Source: Actinomycetota bacterium (lineage in GTDB: Bacteria > Armatimonadota > SYMT01). Taken from it: a stretch of 32,959 bases of DNA. The position numbers were made by a program, and so were the translations under genes. A model generated the notes under the pieces. It worked only from the letters and a program-made list of their open reading frames with translations, had not been told where the DNA came from and searched no databases. This document shows positions 7,147 through 15,511 of the stretch, one piece after another. The stretch lies in the NCBI GenBank assembly GCA_005798285.1, contig SYKE01000264.1, positions 1 to 32,959 of the forward strand, in the 5' to 3' direction. Numbering within the stretch: position 1 is the stretch's first letter; every line of letters starts with the position of its first letter.

Positions 7147-8478
7147 ATGGAGAGCACTCAGATCATCGGGACCGGCGGTTTTCCCACTCAGATGAATCTG
7201 GGGTACGGGGCGCCCTCGGATCCGGCCCGCACGAGTTACGCGAGCCCAAATGCGCTGTCGGTTCAGGTCATCACCGGCAACCAGTACGCACACGGCCCCC
7301 GGAACTCCGTAGAACACCTCCTGGTGGAGGTAGATGCCTCGGCGGCGGCGGTGGGCCGCCGACTTCCCCTGAACCTGTCACTCGTGATCGATCGCAGCGG
7401 CTCTATGGAGGGCGAGCCACTGGAGTATGTAAAGCGGGCCTGCGGGCACGTGATCGATCTGCTCGATCCGAATGACGTACTCTCCATCGTTACCTTTTCA
7501 GACCGGGCCGAGATTGTGATGCCCGCCCGCCGGGTGGTGAATAAGGCGCTGGTGAAGGAGCACCTGTCTCGAATCGTGCCCGGCAACACCACGAACCTCT
7601 ACGAAGGATTGGCCACCGGAAGCTCGCAGGTGGCGTCCGTACGGACGGACGGCTACGTCAATCGAGTGGTCGTACTGACTGATGGGGAGCCGACCTCCGG
7701 GGTAAAGGATTATTCCTCCATCGTGGGGTGTGCCGCTGAGCAGCGGAGTCGAGGAATCACCGTCTCTGCCCTGGGATTTGGCCCGGAGTACAACGAGGAG
7801 CTCCTTGCGGGTCTCTCGAAGCGCGGCGGTGGAAATTACCATTACATCGCCCGACCCGAAGAGATCCCGGCTGTCTTCCAGTTGGAGTTGCAGCAGTTGC
7901 TGAGCACGGTTGCCAAAAACATTCGTCTCCGGCTGGTGCTGGGTCGATGGGTGGAGGCTCGACAGATCTACGGCTTGCAGCCGCAATTCGGTCCCCTCAC
8001 GGCGGAGGCGATGCTGCCGGACCTCGAGCGCGGCGCTTCGCAGCGAACTCTGATCGAGTTGGGGTTTGGCCGGCGACCGTCTGGATCCTATCGGGTCGCC
8101 AAGGTGGAGGTTTCGTACGACGACTGCGTGACGGGCGCCCTTGGTTCCCGCCTGGAAGCGGATGCGGTGTTTAACTTCGTCGCCGATGCGTCCCTGGTGG
8201 CCTCCGGCGTCAATGGCACCGTGCAACGAGAGATCGAAATTGCCCGTGCCTCCCGAAACCTCGAGCGGACGATGATGGGCCTCAAGACCCAGCAGCTCAC
8301 CGCCGGAATGGCGATGCAGGACCTGCAGAGAACACAACTGCTGCTCGAGCAGACTGGAATGAACCAGCAGGCCGCCGAACTGGGCCAGGCGATCACCAAC
8401 CTGCGCACCGGCGCCGGCGAGGTGGAAAAGACGTTGATCGGCACCATGCTCGATATTGACCTTGGAAAGCGTAAGTAG
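7147..8478 (+). CDS. von Willebrand factor type A (vWA) domain protein
   Basis: MIDAS motif DRSGSM (LNLSLVIDRSGSMEGEPLEYVK) with downstream T and D motifs (GNTTNLYEGL, VVVLTDGEPTSG). The track start at 7072 lies inside the leader hairpin; ATG 7147 (MESTQII) is preferred. Confidence 0.88.
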   Translation: MESTQIIGTGGFPTQMNLGYGAPSDPARTSYASPNALSVQVITGNQYAHGPRNSVEHLLVEVDASAAAVGRRLPLNLSLVIDRSGSMEGEPLEYVKRACGHVIDLLDPNDVLSIVTFSDRAEIVMPARRVVNKALVKEHLSRIVPGNTTNLYEGLATGSSQVASVRTDGYVNRVVVLTDGEPTSGVKDYSSIVGCAAEQRSRGITVSALGFGPEYNEELLAGLSKRGGGNYHYIARPEEIPAVFQLELQQLLSTVAKNIRLRLVLGRWVEARQIYGLQPQFGPLTAEAMLPDLERGASQRTLIELGFGRRPSGSYRVAKVEVSYDDCVTGALGSRLEADAVFNFVADASLVASGVNGTVQREIEIARASRNLERTMMGLKTQQLTAGMAMQDLQRTQLLLEQTGMNQQAAELGQAITNLRTGAGEVEKTLIGTMLDIDLGKRK

Positions 8479-8502
8479 CTCGCCTGGACGGAGAATCTTC
8501 AC

Positions 8503-9465
8503 ATGGACGAAAAAACTGTCATTGTGACCGAAGGCGACCCGGCAGGCTATCCGCCTCAGGGACGGGCTCCCGCGCCCGCAGCGCCGCCCTACGATCGAAC
8601 TCAGCAGGCGATAGCCGTACTTTGCCCGGTTTGTCAAACCCCAAACTCGCCGGGTGAGGTGTACTGCCAGGACTGCGGTCTGCACCTTGCATCGGGCGTA
8701 GGTTCCGCGGACGATCTCCCGGACCTGTCGCAGGTGCCTCGGCTGGTAGATACCACGGGAGCGGGCGGCGAGCATCCACTCTCCGAAGGGGCAAACCTGG
8801 TGGGCCGCGAGTCCGGCGAGGTTCTCCTGGCGCATCCCACGGTATCTCGAAGACACGCGCAACTCACCCTGATCGGCGGTCGCGTCGAGATCGAGGATCT
8901 CGGAAGCAGCAACGGCACCTCGCACAACGGCCGCAAGTTGGTCCCCGGCGAGAGAGCAACGCTTCGTTCCGGGGATATGCTGAAGTTCGGCAATCTCTTC
9001 TTCACGTTTATGGATCCGGCGAGTTTCTCGGCGCCCGCGGTCGCCGACCCAGCGGGGGACGCGGAGGATGGCGAGATAGTGGCGGCCATGATCGGCGGCG
9101 ACGCGGCGTATGGTTTGCGGTTAGGCGTGAACTCCATCGGGCGGCGGCCCAACAATCAGATCTTCGTAAACGATTCGTTCATGTCGGGTCGGCACGCGGA
9201 GATCCGAATCAGCGCGGACGGGTCGGCGGAATTGGTAGATGTAGGCAGCACGAATGGGAGCTTCATTGCCGGTAGGCGTCTCCCGCCCAACGAACCTCAG
9301 ACTCTGTACGATGGGTTGGAATTCCGGCTCGGAAAGACCGACTTTACGTATCAGACGGCGCCCGCGTTAGACTCGGGGAGCGGCGTGGAGAACATGGATA
9401 CGGTCTCGTTCGCCACCGCGGCTATCCCACAGGATGCCGACGAGTCGAGACTCTTTGACCTCTGA
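8503..9465 (+). CDS. Zinc-ribbon protein with two FHA domains
   Basis: CPVCQTPNSPGEVYCQDCG, then FHA1 (VGRESGEVLLAHPTVSRRHAQL...DLGSSNGTSHNGRKL) and FHA2 (IGRRPNNQIFVNDSFMSGRHAEI...DVGSTNGSFIAGRRL). Confidence 0.93.
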   Translation: MDEKTVIVTEGDPAGYPPQGRAPAPAAPPYDRTQQAIAVLCPVCQTPNSPGEVYCQDCGLHLASGVGSADDLPDLSQVPRLVDTTGAGGEHPLSEGANLVGRESGEVLLAHPTVSRRHAQLTLIGGRVEIEDLGSSNGTSHNGRKLVPGERATLRSGDMLKFGNLFFTFMDPASFSAPAVADPAGDAEDGEIVAAMIGGDAAYGLRLGVNSIGRRPNNQIFVNDSFMSGRHAEIRISADGSAELVDVGSTNGSFIAGRRLPPNEPQTLYDGLEFRLGKTDFTYQTAPALDSGSGVENMDTVSFATAAIPQDADESRLFDL

Positions 9466-9493
9466 CGAGCACCCGCCAACAGTGGAAACGAGA

Positions 9494-9643
9494 GGTTCGC
9501 CGAGTGCCGGCGAACCGCATCGAATACGGAGTTCTGACCCGTTGATTGAAGTTCCGCCAGCGAGGAGTCGGCGCCTGAGTCCACCCCGATCGGGGGTGGG
9601 CGAGTTCGCCACGCACTCTGTTCCCCGACGCGGCAACCGTCGG
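9494..9643 (+). other. Three hairpins in the FHA-PP2C intergenic region
   Basis: GGTTCGCCG-AGTGC-CGGCGAACC (9494-9516); CCACCCC-GATCG-GGGGTGG (9581-9599); CCGACG-CGGCAAC-CGTCGG (9625-9643), the last ending 9 nt before the PP2C ATG. Confidence 0.55.
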
Positions 9644-9652
9644 TAGTTCTCC

Positions 9653-10693
9653 ATGACCCAAGAACAAGAAACCACCACCCCTATCGATCCGCAGGCTCTG
9701 AAACGTGCCTGGAACGACCGCGACGGCAAGAAGCCGAGTTGGCACGTTCACCTCGTCGTCGCCGCTAAGACCGATCTGGGTCGGGTTCGGGAGAACAACG
9801 AGGACAAGTTTGACTTCCTGGAGCCCTGGAACCCCTCCGTGCTGGCTCGCAAGGGCCGCGTCTATGCGGTAGCGGACGGCATGGGAGGCCACTCCGCCGG
9901 CCAGGTCGCCGCGGAATTGGCGTTGAACGGCTTCATCGGCGCCTACTACGACGATGAGTCGTCGGATGTGGAACCGTCCATGGCTCGAGCCGTGCGCGCA
10001 GCAAACGCGTTCATCGTCGACTCCGCGCGCAGTAACGCGGGACGGCAGGGTATGGGGGCAACGCTTACCGCGGTGGTCGTAAAGGAGTGCGAAATCTTCG
10101 TTGCGCAAGTCGGCGACTCTCGCTGCTACTTGCTCCGAGACGGCCAACTGCGACAACTCACCGAAGACCACTCCTGGGTAGCAGAACAGGTGAGGTCGGG
10201 CGCGATGTCTCTGGAGCAGGCGGAGCAGTCGCCCTTCCGGAATGTGATTACCCGATCCATGGGCGGCGCGCCCGAGGTCGAGCCCGACCTGTCCGCGTAC
10301 TCTCTAGATCGGGGAGATCGGTTCTTACTTTGCTCGGATGGACTGAGCGGGATGGTGCCGGCCTCCGAAATCGCACTAATCCTTGCCGCCGAGTCCCCGT
10401 CTGTCGCCGCCTGGGAACTGGTGAACCGGGCCAACCATTGGGGTGGGCGCGACAACATCACCGCCATGGTGCTCCACGTCGACGAAATCGTTCCCTGGAG
10501 TGTGGAAGAAGCCCCTGAGGAGCACTCGACCCAGCCGGTGGATGATGGGCGATACGTGACCGAGGTACTCTCGAGCACAGATCTGGCGCGGGCCCACGGA
10601 GAAGTACCGGCGCCACCCAACTCAGTTCCCCCTGCGGAACCCAGGGCCGACAAGCCAAAGTCTTTGCTGGGGTCGATTCTACGGCGGCCATAG
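9653..10693 (+). CDS. PP2C-family protein serine/threonine phosphatase
   Basis: KTDLGRVRENNEDKF, YAVADGMGGHSAGQVAAELA, GMGATLTAVVVKECEIFVAQVGDSRCYLLRDGQLRQLTEDHSWV, LLCSDGLSGMV, GGRDNITAMVLHV. Confidence 0.94.
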   Translation: MTQEQETTTPIDPQALKRAWNDRDGKKPSWHVHLVVAAKTDLGRVRENNEDKFDFLEPWNPSVLARKGRVYAVADGMGGHSAGQVAAELALNGFIGAYYDDESSDVEPSMARAVRAANAFIVDSARSNAGRQGMGATLTAVVVKECEIFVAQVGDSRCYLLRDGQLRQLTEDHSWVAEQVRSGAMSLEQAEQSPFRNVITRSMGGAPEVEPDLSAYSLDRGDRFLLCSDGLSGMVPASEIALILAAESPSVAAWELVNRANHWGGRDNITAMVLHVDEIVPWSVEEAPEEHSTQPVDDGRYVTEVLSSTDLARAHGEVPAPPNSVPPAEPRADKPKSLLGSILRRP

Positions 10694-10732
10694 TCGCGCC
10701 TGCGGTCTGCGCGAGAGAGGTGTGAAACCGGG

Positions 10733-12682
10733 TTGGTTTCGAACACGCTGGGGCGGTTTCGAATAATCCGTGAACTCGCGCGAAGCAACGATATCGTCTA
10801 TGAAGCGGTTGATGAAAAGGGTCGGCGTGTTGCGCTCAAAGAGTTGCAGATGCCGGCCAATCTCGCCGGCCAACCTCGCCAGGAACGAATCGAGCGCTTC
10901 ACGCGGGAAGCCCGTGCCGCCGCCGGTCTGCAGCACCCGAACATCGTCCGGATCATCGACCACGGCCAGGCGCAGGGGCGGTACTTCATCGCGATGGAGT
11001 TCCTGGAGGGCCAGGCGCTCCGCGAAGAACTGCGCCAAAAGGGGGTCCTTCCTCTCAGCGAGGTTGTCCGAATCGGTTGCGCTGTGGCCGACGGGCTCGC
11101 CTTTGCCCACAAGCGAGGCGTGGTTCACCGGGACATCAAGCCCGACAACGTCCATCTAGAGCCGGATCGTCGGGTGGTGATCACCGACTTCGGTATCGCC
11201 CGGCTGACCTTCGAACCTACGCTTACAGCCGAAGGTCAGGTGTTCGGGACGCCCAGTTACATGTCCCCCGAGCAAATCCTCGGGAAGGGGATCGACGCTC
11301 GAACCGACCTCTTTTCGCTCGGCGTTATGTTGTACGAGATGGCCACCGGGAAGAAGCCCTTCGTCGGCGACAGTGTGGTCACCATCACCTACAACATCAT
11401 GCACGTGGATGCGCCGCCGGCGAGCGGGATCCCCTCCGGCATGGACAGCGTGATTCGGCGTGCGATGTCAAAAGATCCATCCACCCGCTATCCGGATGCT
11501 CGCCAACTCTCGGAAGACTTGAGAGCCGTTGGGGCTGGTCAAGCGCCGCCCCACGCATCTCGGATGCCGCCGGTACAGTCGATCCGGCAGCCGGAACCTC
11601 AAAACGGTAGTCCCGTACAGGCCCGCCCGCCGATGGGTAGACCGGTCGCCGTAGCCCCGGTCGCTGCTCCGCCTTCCCGCCCCATGGGACGCGTGGCCAC
11701 CCCGTCCCAGCCAACCCGCCAGGCGCCGATGGCCTACCCCACGGGACTGCCGCGTCCGGGTGGCTACGCCGCCGCCGGCGCCGGGTCAATGCCTCCCCCG
11801 GGTCAGCCTCCGATCCACGGTCCCGGAACGCTTCCGCCCGCTGCGTTGCCGTCTTACTCGCCGCCGGACCCGTCGCCCGCAATCCGGAGATCGGCCGGAG
11901 GCGGAGAGGCTCGCTGGCTGTTGGGTTGGCTGGGCGTGGTGCTGATTCTGGGGGTCCTCATCGTAGTGGTGACCTGGCTCACGGTGACCTCTATGGACCG
12001 CTTCCAGGCAAAAGCCCTGACCCGTACCACCAATGTGGCGCTCAATACCGCCCATCGAGCATTTCAAAGCAGACAGTATGACCTGGCGGCAGAGAAGTTT
12101 CAGGAGGCCGTGCGCACCGCTACCGGCTCGGATCGTGGGAGCGCACTCCAGGGGGCTGCCTGGTCCATCGCCGAGATGGCGCAGGCTCGGCTCGGGAACG
12201 GGTCTTCGACTCCCGACCGAAATACCCTTGCCGCGATGGAGGAGAAGCTCCGATACGCACTGCGCCTGAATTCAAACTCCCCTGCGACGTACCTGGCCCT
12301 GGGTCGGGTGCAGACAGCTCTCGGTCAGGTTGACGATGCCGACGCATCTCTGGATCAGGCGGCGGCGCTCGCGAAGCGGGCGCTGATATCGGGCGATCCG
12401 AACACGGTCAACGAGGGGAAGTCGGTCGGATCTGTCGTTCAACTCTGGAAAGCCGATCTCCATTATCGAAAGGGCGTCGCACTAGCCCGCCGGGACCCCG
12501 CCGCAGCCCGACAGGAGTTCATGATCGTCATCCAGGTGGCGCCGAACACGGAGTTCGCGCAGCGCGCGCAGCAGGCCATCCAGCAACTCTCCGGACTGGG
12601 TGGCGCCGATCCGCAAGGCTCCGGCCCGGCGGGTCTCAACAACTGGAATCCGGGTTACATGATCGGCAATGGACAGCGCTGA
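10733..12682 (+). CDS. Serine/threonine protein kinase with transmembrane segment and C-terminal TPR-like region
   Basis: VALKEL, HPNIVRIIDHG, VVHRDIKPDNVHL, ITDFGIARL, GTPSYMSPEQI, DLFSLGVMLYEMATGKKPF. Pro-rich linker, TM segment WLLGWLGVVLILGVLIVVVTWLTV, then a TPR-like region. TTG start. Confidence 0.93.
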   Translation: MVSNTLGRFRIIRELARSNDIVYEAVDEKGRRVALKELQMPANLAGQPRQERIERFTREARAAAGLQHPNIVRIIDHGQAQGRYFIAMEFLEGQALREELRQKGVLPLSEVVRIGCAVADGLAFAHKRGVVHRDIKPDNVHLEPDRRVVITDFGIARLTFEPTLTAEGQVFGTPSYMSPEQILGKGIDARTDLFSLGVMLYEMATGKKPFVGDSVVTITYNIMHVDAPPASGIPSGMDSVIRRAMSKDPSTRYPDARQLSEDLRAVGAGQAPPHASRMPPVQSIRQPEPQNGSPVQARPPMGRPVAVAPVAAPPSRPMGRVATPSQPTRQAPMAYPTGLPRPGGYAAAGAGSMPPPGQPPIHGPGTLPPAALPSYSPPDPSPAIRRSAGGGEARWLLGWLGVVLILGVLIVVVTWLTVTSMDRFQAKALTRTTNVALNTAHRAFQSRQYDLAAEKFQEAVRTATGSDRGSALQGAAWSIAEMAQARLGNGSSTPDRNTLAAMEEKLRYALRLNSNSPATYLALGRVQTALGQVDDADASLDQAAALAKRALISGDPNTVNEGKSVGSVVQLWKADLHYRKGVALARRDPAAARQEFMIVIQVAPNTEFAQRAQQAIQQLSGLGGADPQGSGPAGLNNWNPGYMIGNGQR

Positions 12683-13736
12683 TCTTCGGCGTCATTCACC
12701 CGGGGCCGTTCCAAACCTGCCGGCGCCGAGCGGGAAGGGGCTCGTCGGGTGCCCCCGCTGCGGCGGCGCACACGCCGAGCCTCCGGGCAGCGACGCCTGC
12801 CGGGCCGAAGCCGATCGGGTACTCTCCCCGCTGATATCCAGGGCCAACCTGCTCCGCATCCGTGGTCAGAGCGATGCGGCCGCCGATGAGTGTGCTGCGC
12901 TCCTGCGACGTGCCCCCGGCTGCGCCACGGTGCACGCCCTCCTGGGTGAAATCTACCAGCAGCAGGGCCGATTGGAGGATTCGCGCCATTGGTATCAGCA
13001 AGCGGTGGAACTCGATCCTTCCAGCGAAGCGGATCGCGCACGGCTCCTGCAGATTGAAGAAGTGCTGGAGGCCCGGCAGCAGCGGGAACAGTGGGAAGCG
13101 GTGATCGCCGGCCGGTCGCAGCCGGTCTCCACGTCGTTGCTCGTTCGGGAGTCCCTGCAGCGAGTGCTCACCGTCGCCGGAGCCGGTGTCTGCGGCATCA
13201 TTCTTGTCGCCGGCACGGTGGTGTCGCTCACCGATCCGGGGCCTCCCGCCACAGCGCTGAGCGACCTTCCGGTTCCCATTGTGCGCGGGAGTCGAAGGCA
13301 ACCTAATCTGCCGTTTACCCGATCCGAGCAGTTCCTCTTGCAGCGACTCTCGCCCAGTCGAGCCCCGGGCGGATCCCAACTGGTGAGTGTCACGATCGAG
13401 CCATTGACGGCCGAGGCGCGACTCCGAGTCTTCGTGCCGTGGAACATGCGGGAGCGAAGGACCGTGCGTGACTTTCGTGAGCGGCTGGTGCGTGACGCCT
13501 ATTTCTGGGTCAGCCGGGCACGGCGGGAGGATGGTTCCCTCGCTTCGTGTCACATCCTATTGGTCGGTCCGAGTCACCCGACCCAGGGTGCGGAATCCAT
13601 CTCGCCTCTGTTCGGCGCCACGTTAAGCGCCGGCCGGGCTGCCGCTGATCCGGAGGACCGGGACTCCGGGCTTCTGTTGAGATGTTTCGCGTCATCCGGG
13701 CCGGTGTACTGGGCCCCGGATCTCTCAGGACTCTGA
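12669..13736 (+). CDS. TPR-repeat protein with zinc-knuckle-like N-terminus and one TM segment
   Basis: GCPRCGGAH near the N-terminus; TPR GCATVHALLGEIYQQQGRLEDSRHWYQQAVELDPSS; TM VLTVAGAGVCGIILVAGTVVSL. Start overlaps the kinase stop by 14 nt. Confidence 0.7.
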   Translation: MDSADLRRHSPGAVPNLPAPSGKGLVGCPRCGGAHAEPPGSDACRAEADRVLSPLISRANLLRIRGQSDAAADECAALLRRAPGCATVHALLGEIYQQQGRLEDSRHWYQQAVELDPSSEADRARLLQIEEVLEARQQREQWEAVIAGRSQPVSTSLLVRESLQRVLTVAGAGVCGIILVAGTVVSLTDPGPPATALSDLPVPIVRGSRRQPNLPFTRSEQFLLQRLSPSRAPGGSQLVSVTIEPLTAEARLRVFVPWNMRERRTVRDFRERLVRDAYFWVSRARREDGSLASCHILLVGPSHPTQGAESISPLFGATLSAGRAAADPEDRDSGLLLRCFASSGPVYWAPDLSGL

Positions 13737-13772
13737 GCCCCCGGGCTCCCGCTGTGTACCAGGAGCGATTGT

Positions 13773-14225
13773 TTGCCAGTTCTCACACACTCCGTTGAAA
13801 TCGATGCACCCGCCGCGGCTGTGTATGCCATCGCACGTGAGGTCGAGCTCTTCCCCGAGTTCATGCCGGAAGTGCGAAAGACCACGGTGCTCGAGCGGTC
13901 CGACGACAACACCCGAACCGTGGTGGCGTGGGAGGGTCTGATCCCCGCATTCCACGTCACCGTTCGATGGGTGGAAGAAGACATCTGGGATGATGTGGAG
14001 TTCACATGTCGGTTTTCGCAGCTCAAGGGGGACTTCACAGAGTATGGCGGCCTTTGGCGCTTCGTCCCACTTGGAGAGTGCTGTCGTTTCGAGAGTGAAC
14101 TTCGGTACGAACTCGACATCCCGACGGTGGGGCCGCTGATTCGTGGCGTGGTGAGAAAGATCATGAATCTGAACGTTGAACGCCTGCAGGGAGCCATCAA
14201 ACGGCGTGCCGAAGGAGCCCGATAG
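13773..14225 (+). CDS. SRPBCC / coenzyme Q-binding (COQ10/START-like) family protein
   Basis: HSVEIDAPAAAVYAIAREVELFPEFMPEVRKTTVLERSDDNTRTVVAWEG; TTG start with AGGAG at 13761-13765. Confidence 0.8.
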   Translation: MPVLTHSVEIDAPAAAVYAIAREVELFPEFMPEVRKTTVLERSDDNTRTVVAWEGLIPAFHVTVRWVEEDIWDDVEFTCRFSQLKGDFTEYGGLWRFVPLGECCRFESELRYELDIPTVGPLIRGVVRKIMNLNVERLQGAIKRRAEGAR

Positions 14226-15388
14226 TGGGCGCCGTCGCCATCCGGGGTGGAAAGGTGGTCACCCCAAACGCGGTTCTCGAACCGGGGCTGGTCGTGTTCG
14301 ATGAAGGCCGGCTTACGTACGTCGGAAGCGCTCTAAACGCCATCCCCGAACGCGCAGTACTGGTGAACGCTGATGGAAAGTGGGTGCTTCCGGGCCTGAT
14401 CGACACCCACGTCCACGGCAGCTACGGAGATGACGTGATGCTCTCCGGAGCCGAGGGGATTCGCCGAATCTCACGGCGGTTCGTGGAGTTCGGCACCACC
14501 GCCTGGCTCCCGAGCACCATCGCGGCACGCCACGAAGAATTGATCCAGGCGGTGGGCTGGTGTGTGGATGCCGCGCCGGGCGACGAGGACGGCGCGCGAG
14601 TCGTGGGTATCCACGTCGAGGGGCCGTACATCAATCTGAAGCGGAAGGGAGCCCAACCGGAGGAGGGGATTCGTGATCCGGATCTGGCGGAAATGGCGGA
14701 ACTTCTGAGGGCCGGCTCGGGACTTATTCGCCTGGTGACTCTCGCGCCTGAACTTCCCGGCGGCCTGGAACTCATCCGGTTCCTCGTGACTCGGGGCGTC
14801 ATTGCCTCGTTGGGTCACAGTGACGCAACGTACGAGCAAGCCATGGAAGCAATCGCTGTCGGCGCTACTCACGCAACTCACCTCTTCAATGCGATGCCGC
14901 CGATCCATCACCGATCGCCCGGACTGATCACGGCCTGCCTGGACAGCCCGGAAATCATCGCCGAGTTGATTCCGGATGGCGTTCACCTCAGCCCGCACAT
15001 TCTCAGAATGGCGTACCGCCTGAAGGGGAGAGATCGTTCGGCGATCATCACGGACGCCTTCAGCGCTACCGGCTTGCCGGACGGCGAGCATCGGCTCGGC
15101 CCCCACCGGGTTTACGTGGACGGCAACGTGTGTAAATTGGACGACGGCACGATCGCGGGGTCGATCCTCACGATGGACCGCGCCCTCGCGAACGTCGTTG
15201 AGTTTGCCAGAGCTTCCGTCGTAGATGCCGTCAGAGTGAGCAGTCAGATCCCCGCACAGATCGCGGGCTGCGGGAACACTAAAGGATCGCTCGAAGTCGG
15301 GAAGGATGCCGATCTCTGGCTGGCGGACAACGAGTTCCGCTGTCGGGCAACATGGGTCTCCGGCCGACGGGTTTTCGGACACGCGTAG
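14225..15388 (+). CDS. nagA: N-acetylglucosamine-6-phosphate deacetylase
   Basis: GLIDTHVHGSYGDDVM, VVGIHVEGPYINLKRKGAQ, GHSDATYEQAMEAIAVGATHATHLFNAMPPIHHRSPG, ITDAFSATGLPDG, GSILTMDRALANVV. GTG start overlaps the upstream TAG by 1 nt. Confidence 0.93.
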   Translation: MGAVAIRGGKVVTPNAVLEPGLVVFDEGRLTYVGSALNAIPERAVLVNADGKWVLPGLIDTHVHGSYGDDVMLSGAEGIRRISRRFVEFGTTAWLPSTIAARHEELIQAVGWCVDAAPGDEDGARVVGIHVEGPYINLKRKGAQPEEGIRDPDLAEMAELLRAGSGLIRLVTLAPELPGGLELIRFLVTRGVIASLGHSDATYEQAMEAIAVGATHATHLFNAMPPIHHRSPGLITACLDSPEIIAELIPDGVHLSPHILRMAYRLKGRDRSAIITDAFSATGLPDGEHRLGPHRVYVDGNVCKLDDGTIAGSILTMDRALANVVEFARASVVDAVRVSSQIPAQIAGCGNTKGSLEVGKDADLWLADNEFRCRATWVSGRRVFGHA

Positions 15389-15427
15389 GCTCCTTTTGGA
15401 ACCGGTTCACCAATTTGCTGCAGATGC

Positions 15428-15457
15428 CCCCAATTTGCTCCGACATGCAGATTGGGG
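15428..15457 (+). other. Hairpin between nagA and the amidase gene
   Basis: CCCCAATTTGC-TCCGACAT-GCAGATTGGGG: 11-bp stem with one U-G wobble and an 8-nt loop; no following T tract. Confidence 0.6.
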
Positions 15458-15511
15458 AGTTGAGCACCCGAAGTGCGCGGACAGCGTCCTTCGGAGCTCG
15501 GAGTGTTGAGA

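Noticed and set aside
7498-8925. 475-aa minus-strand ORF
   Set aside because: Antisense to the vWA and FHA genes; no motif.
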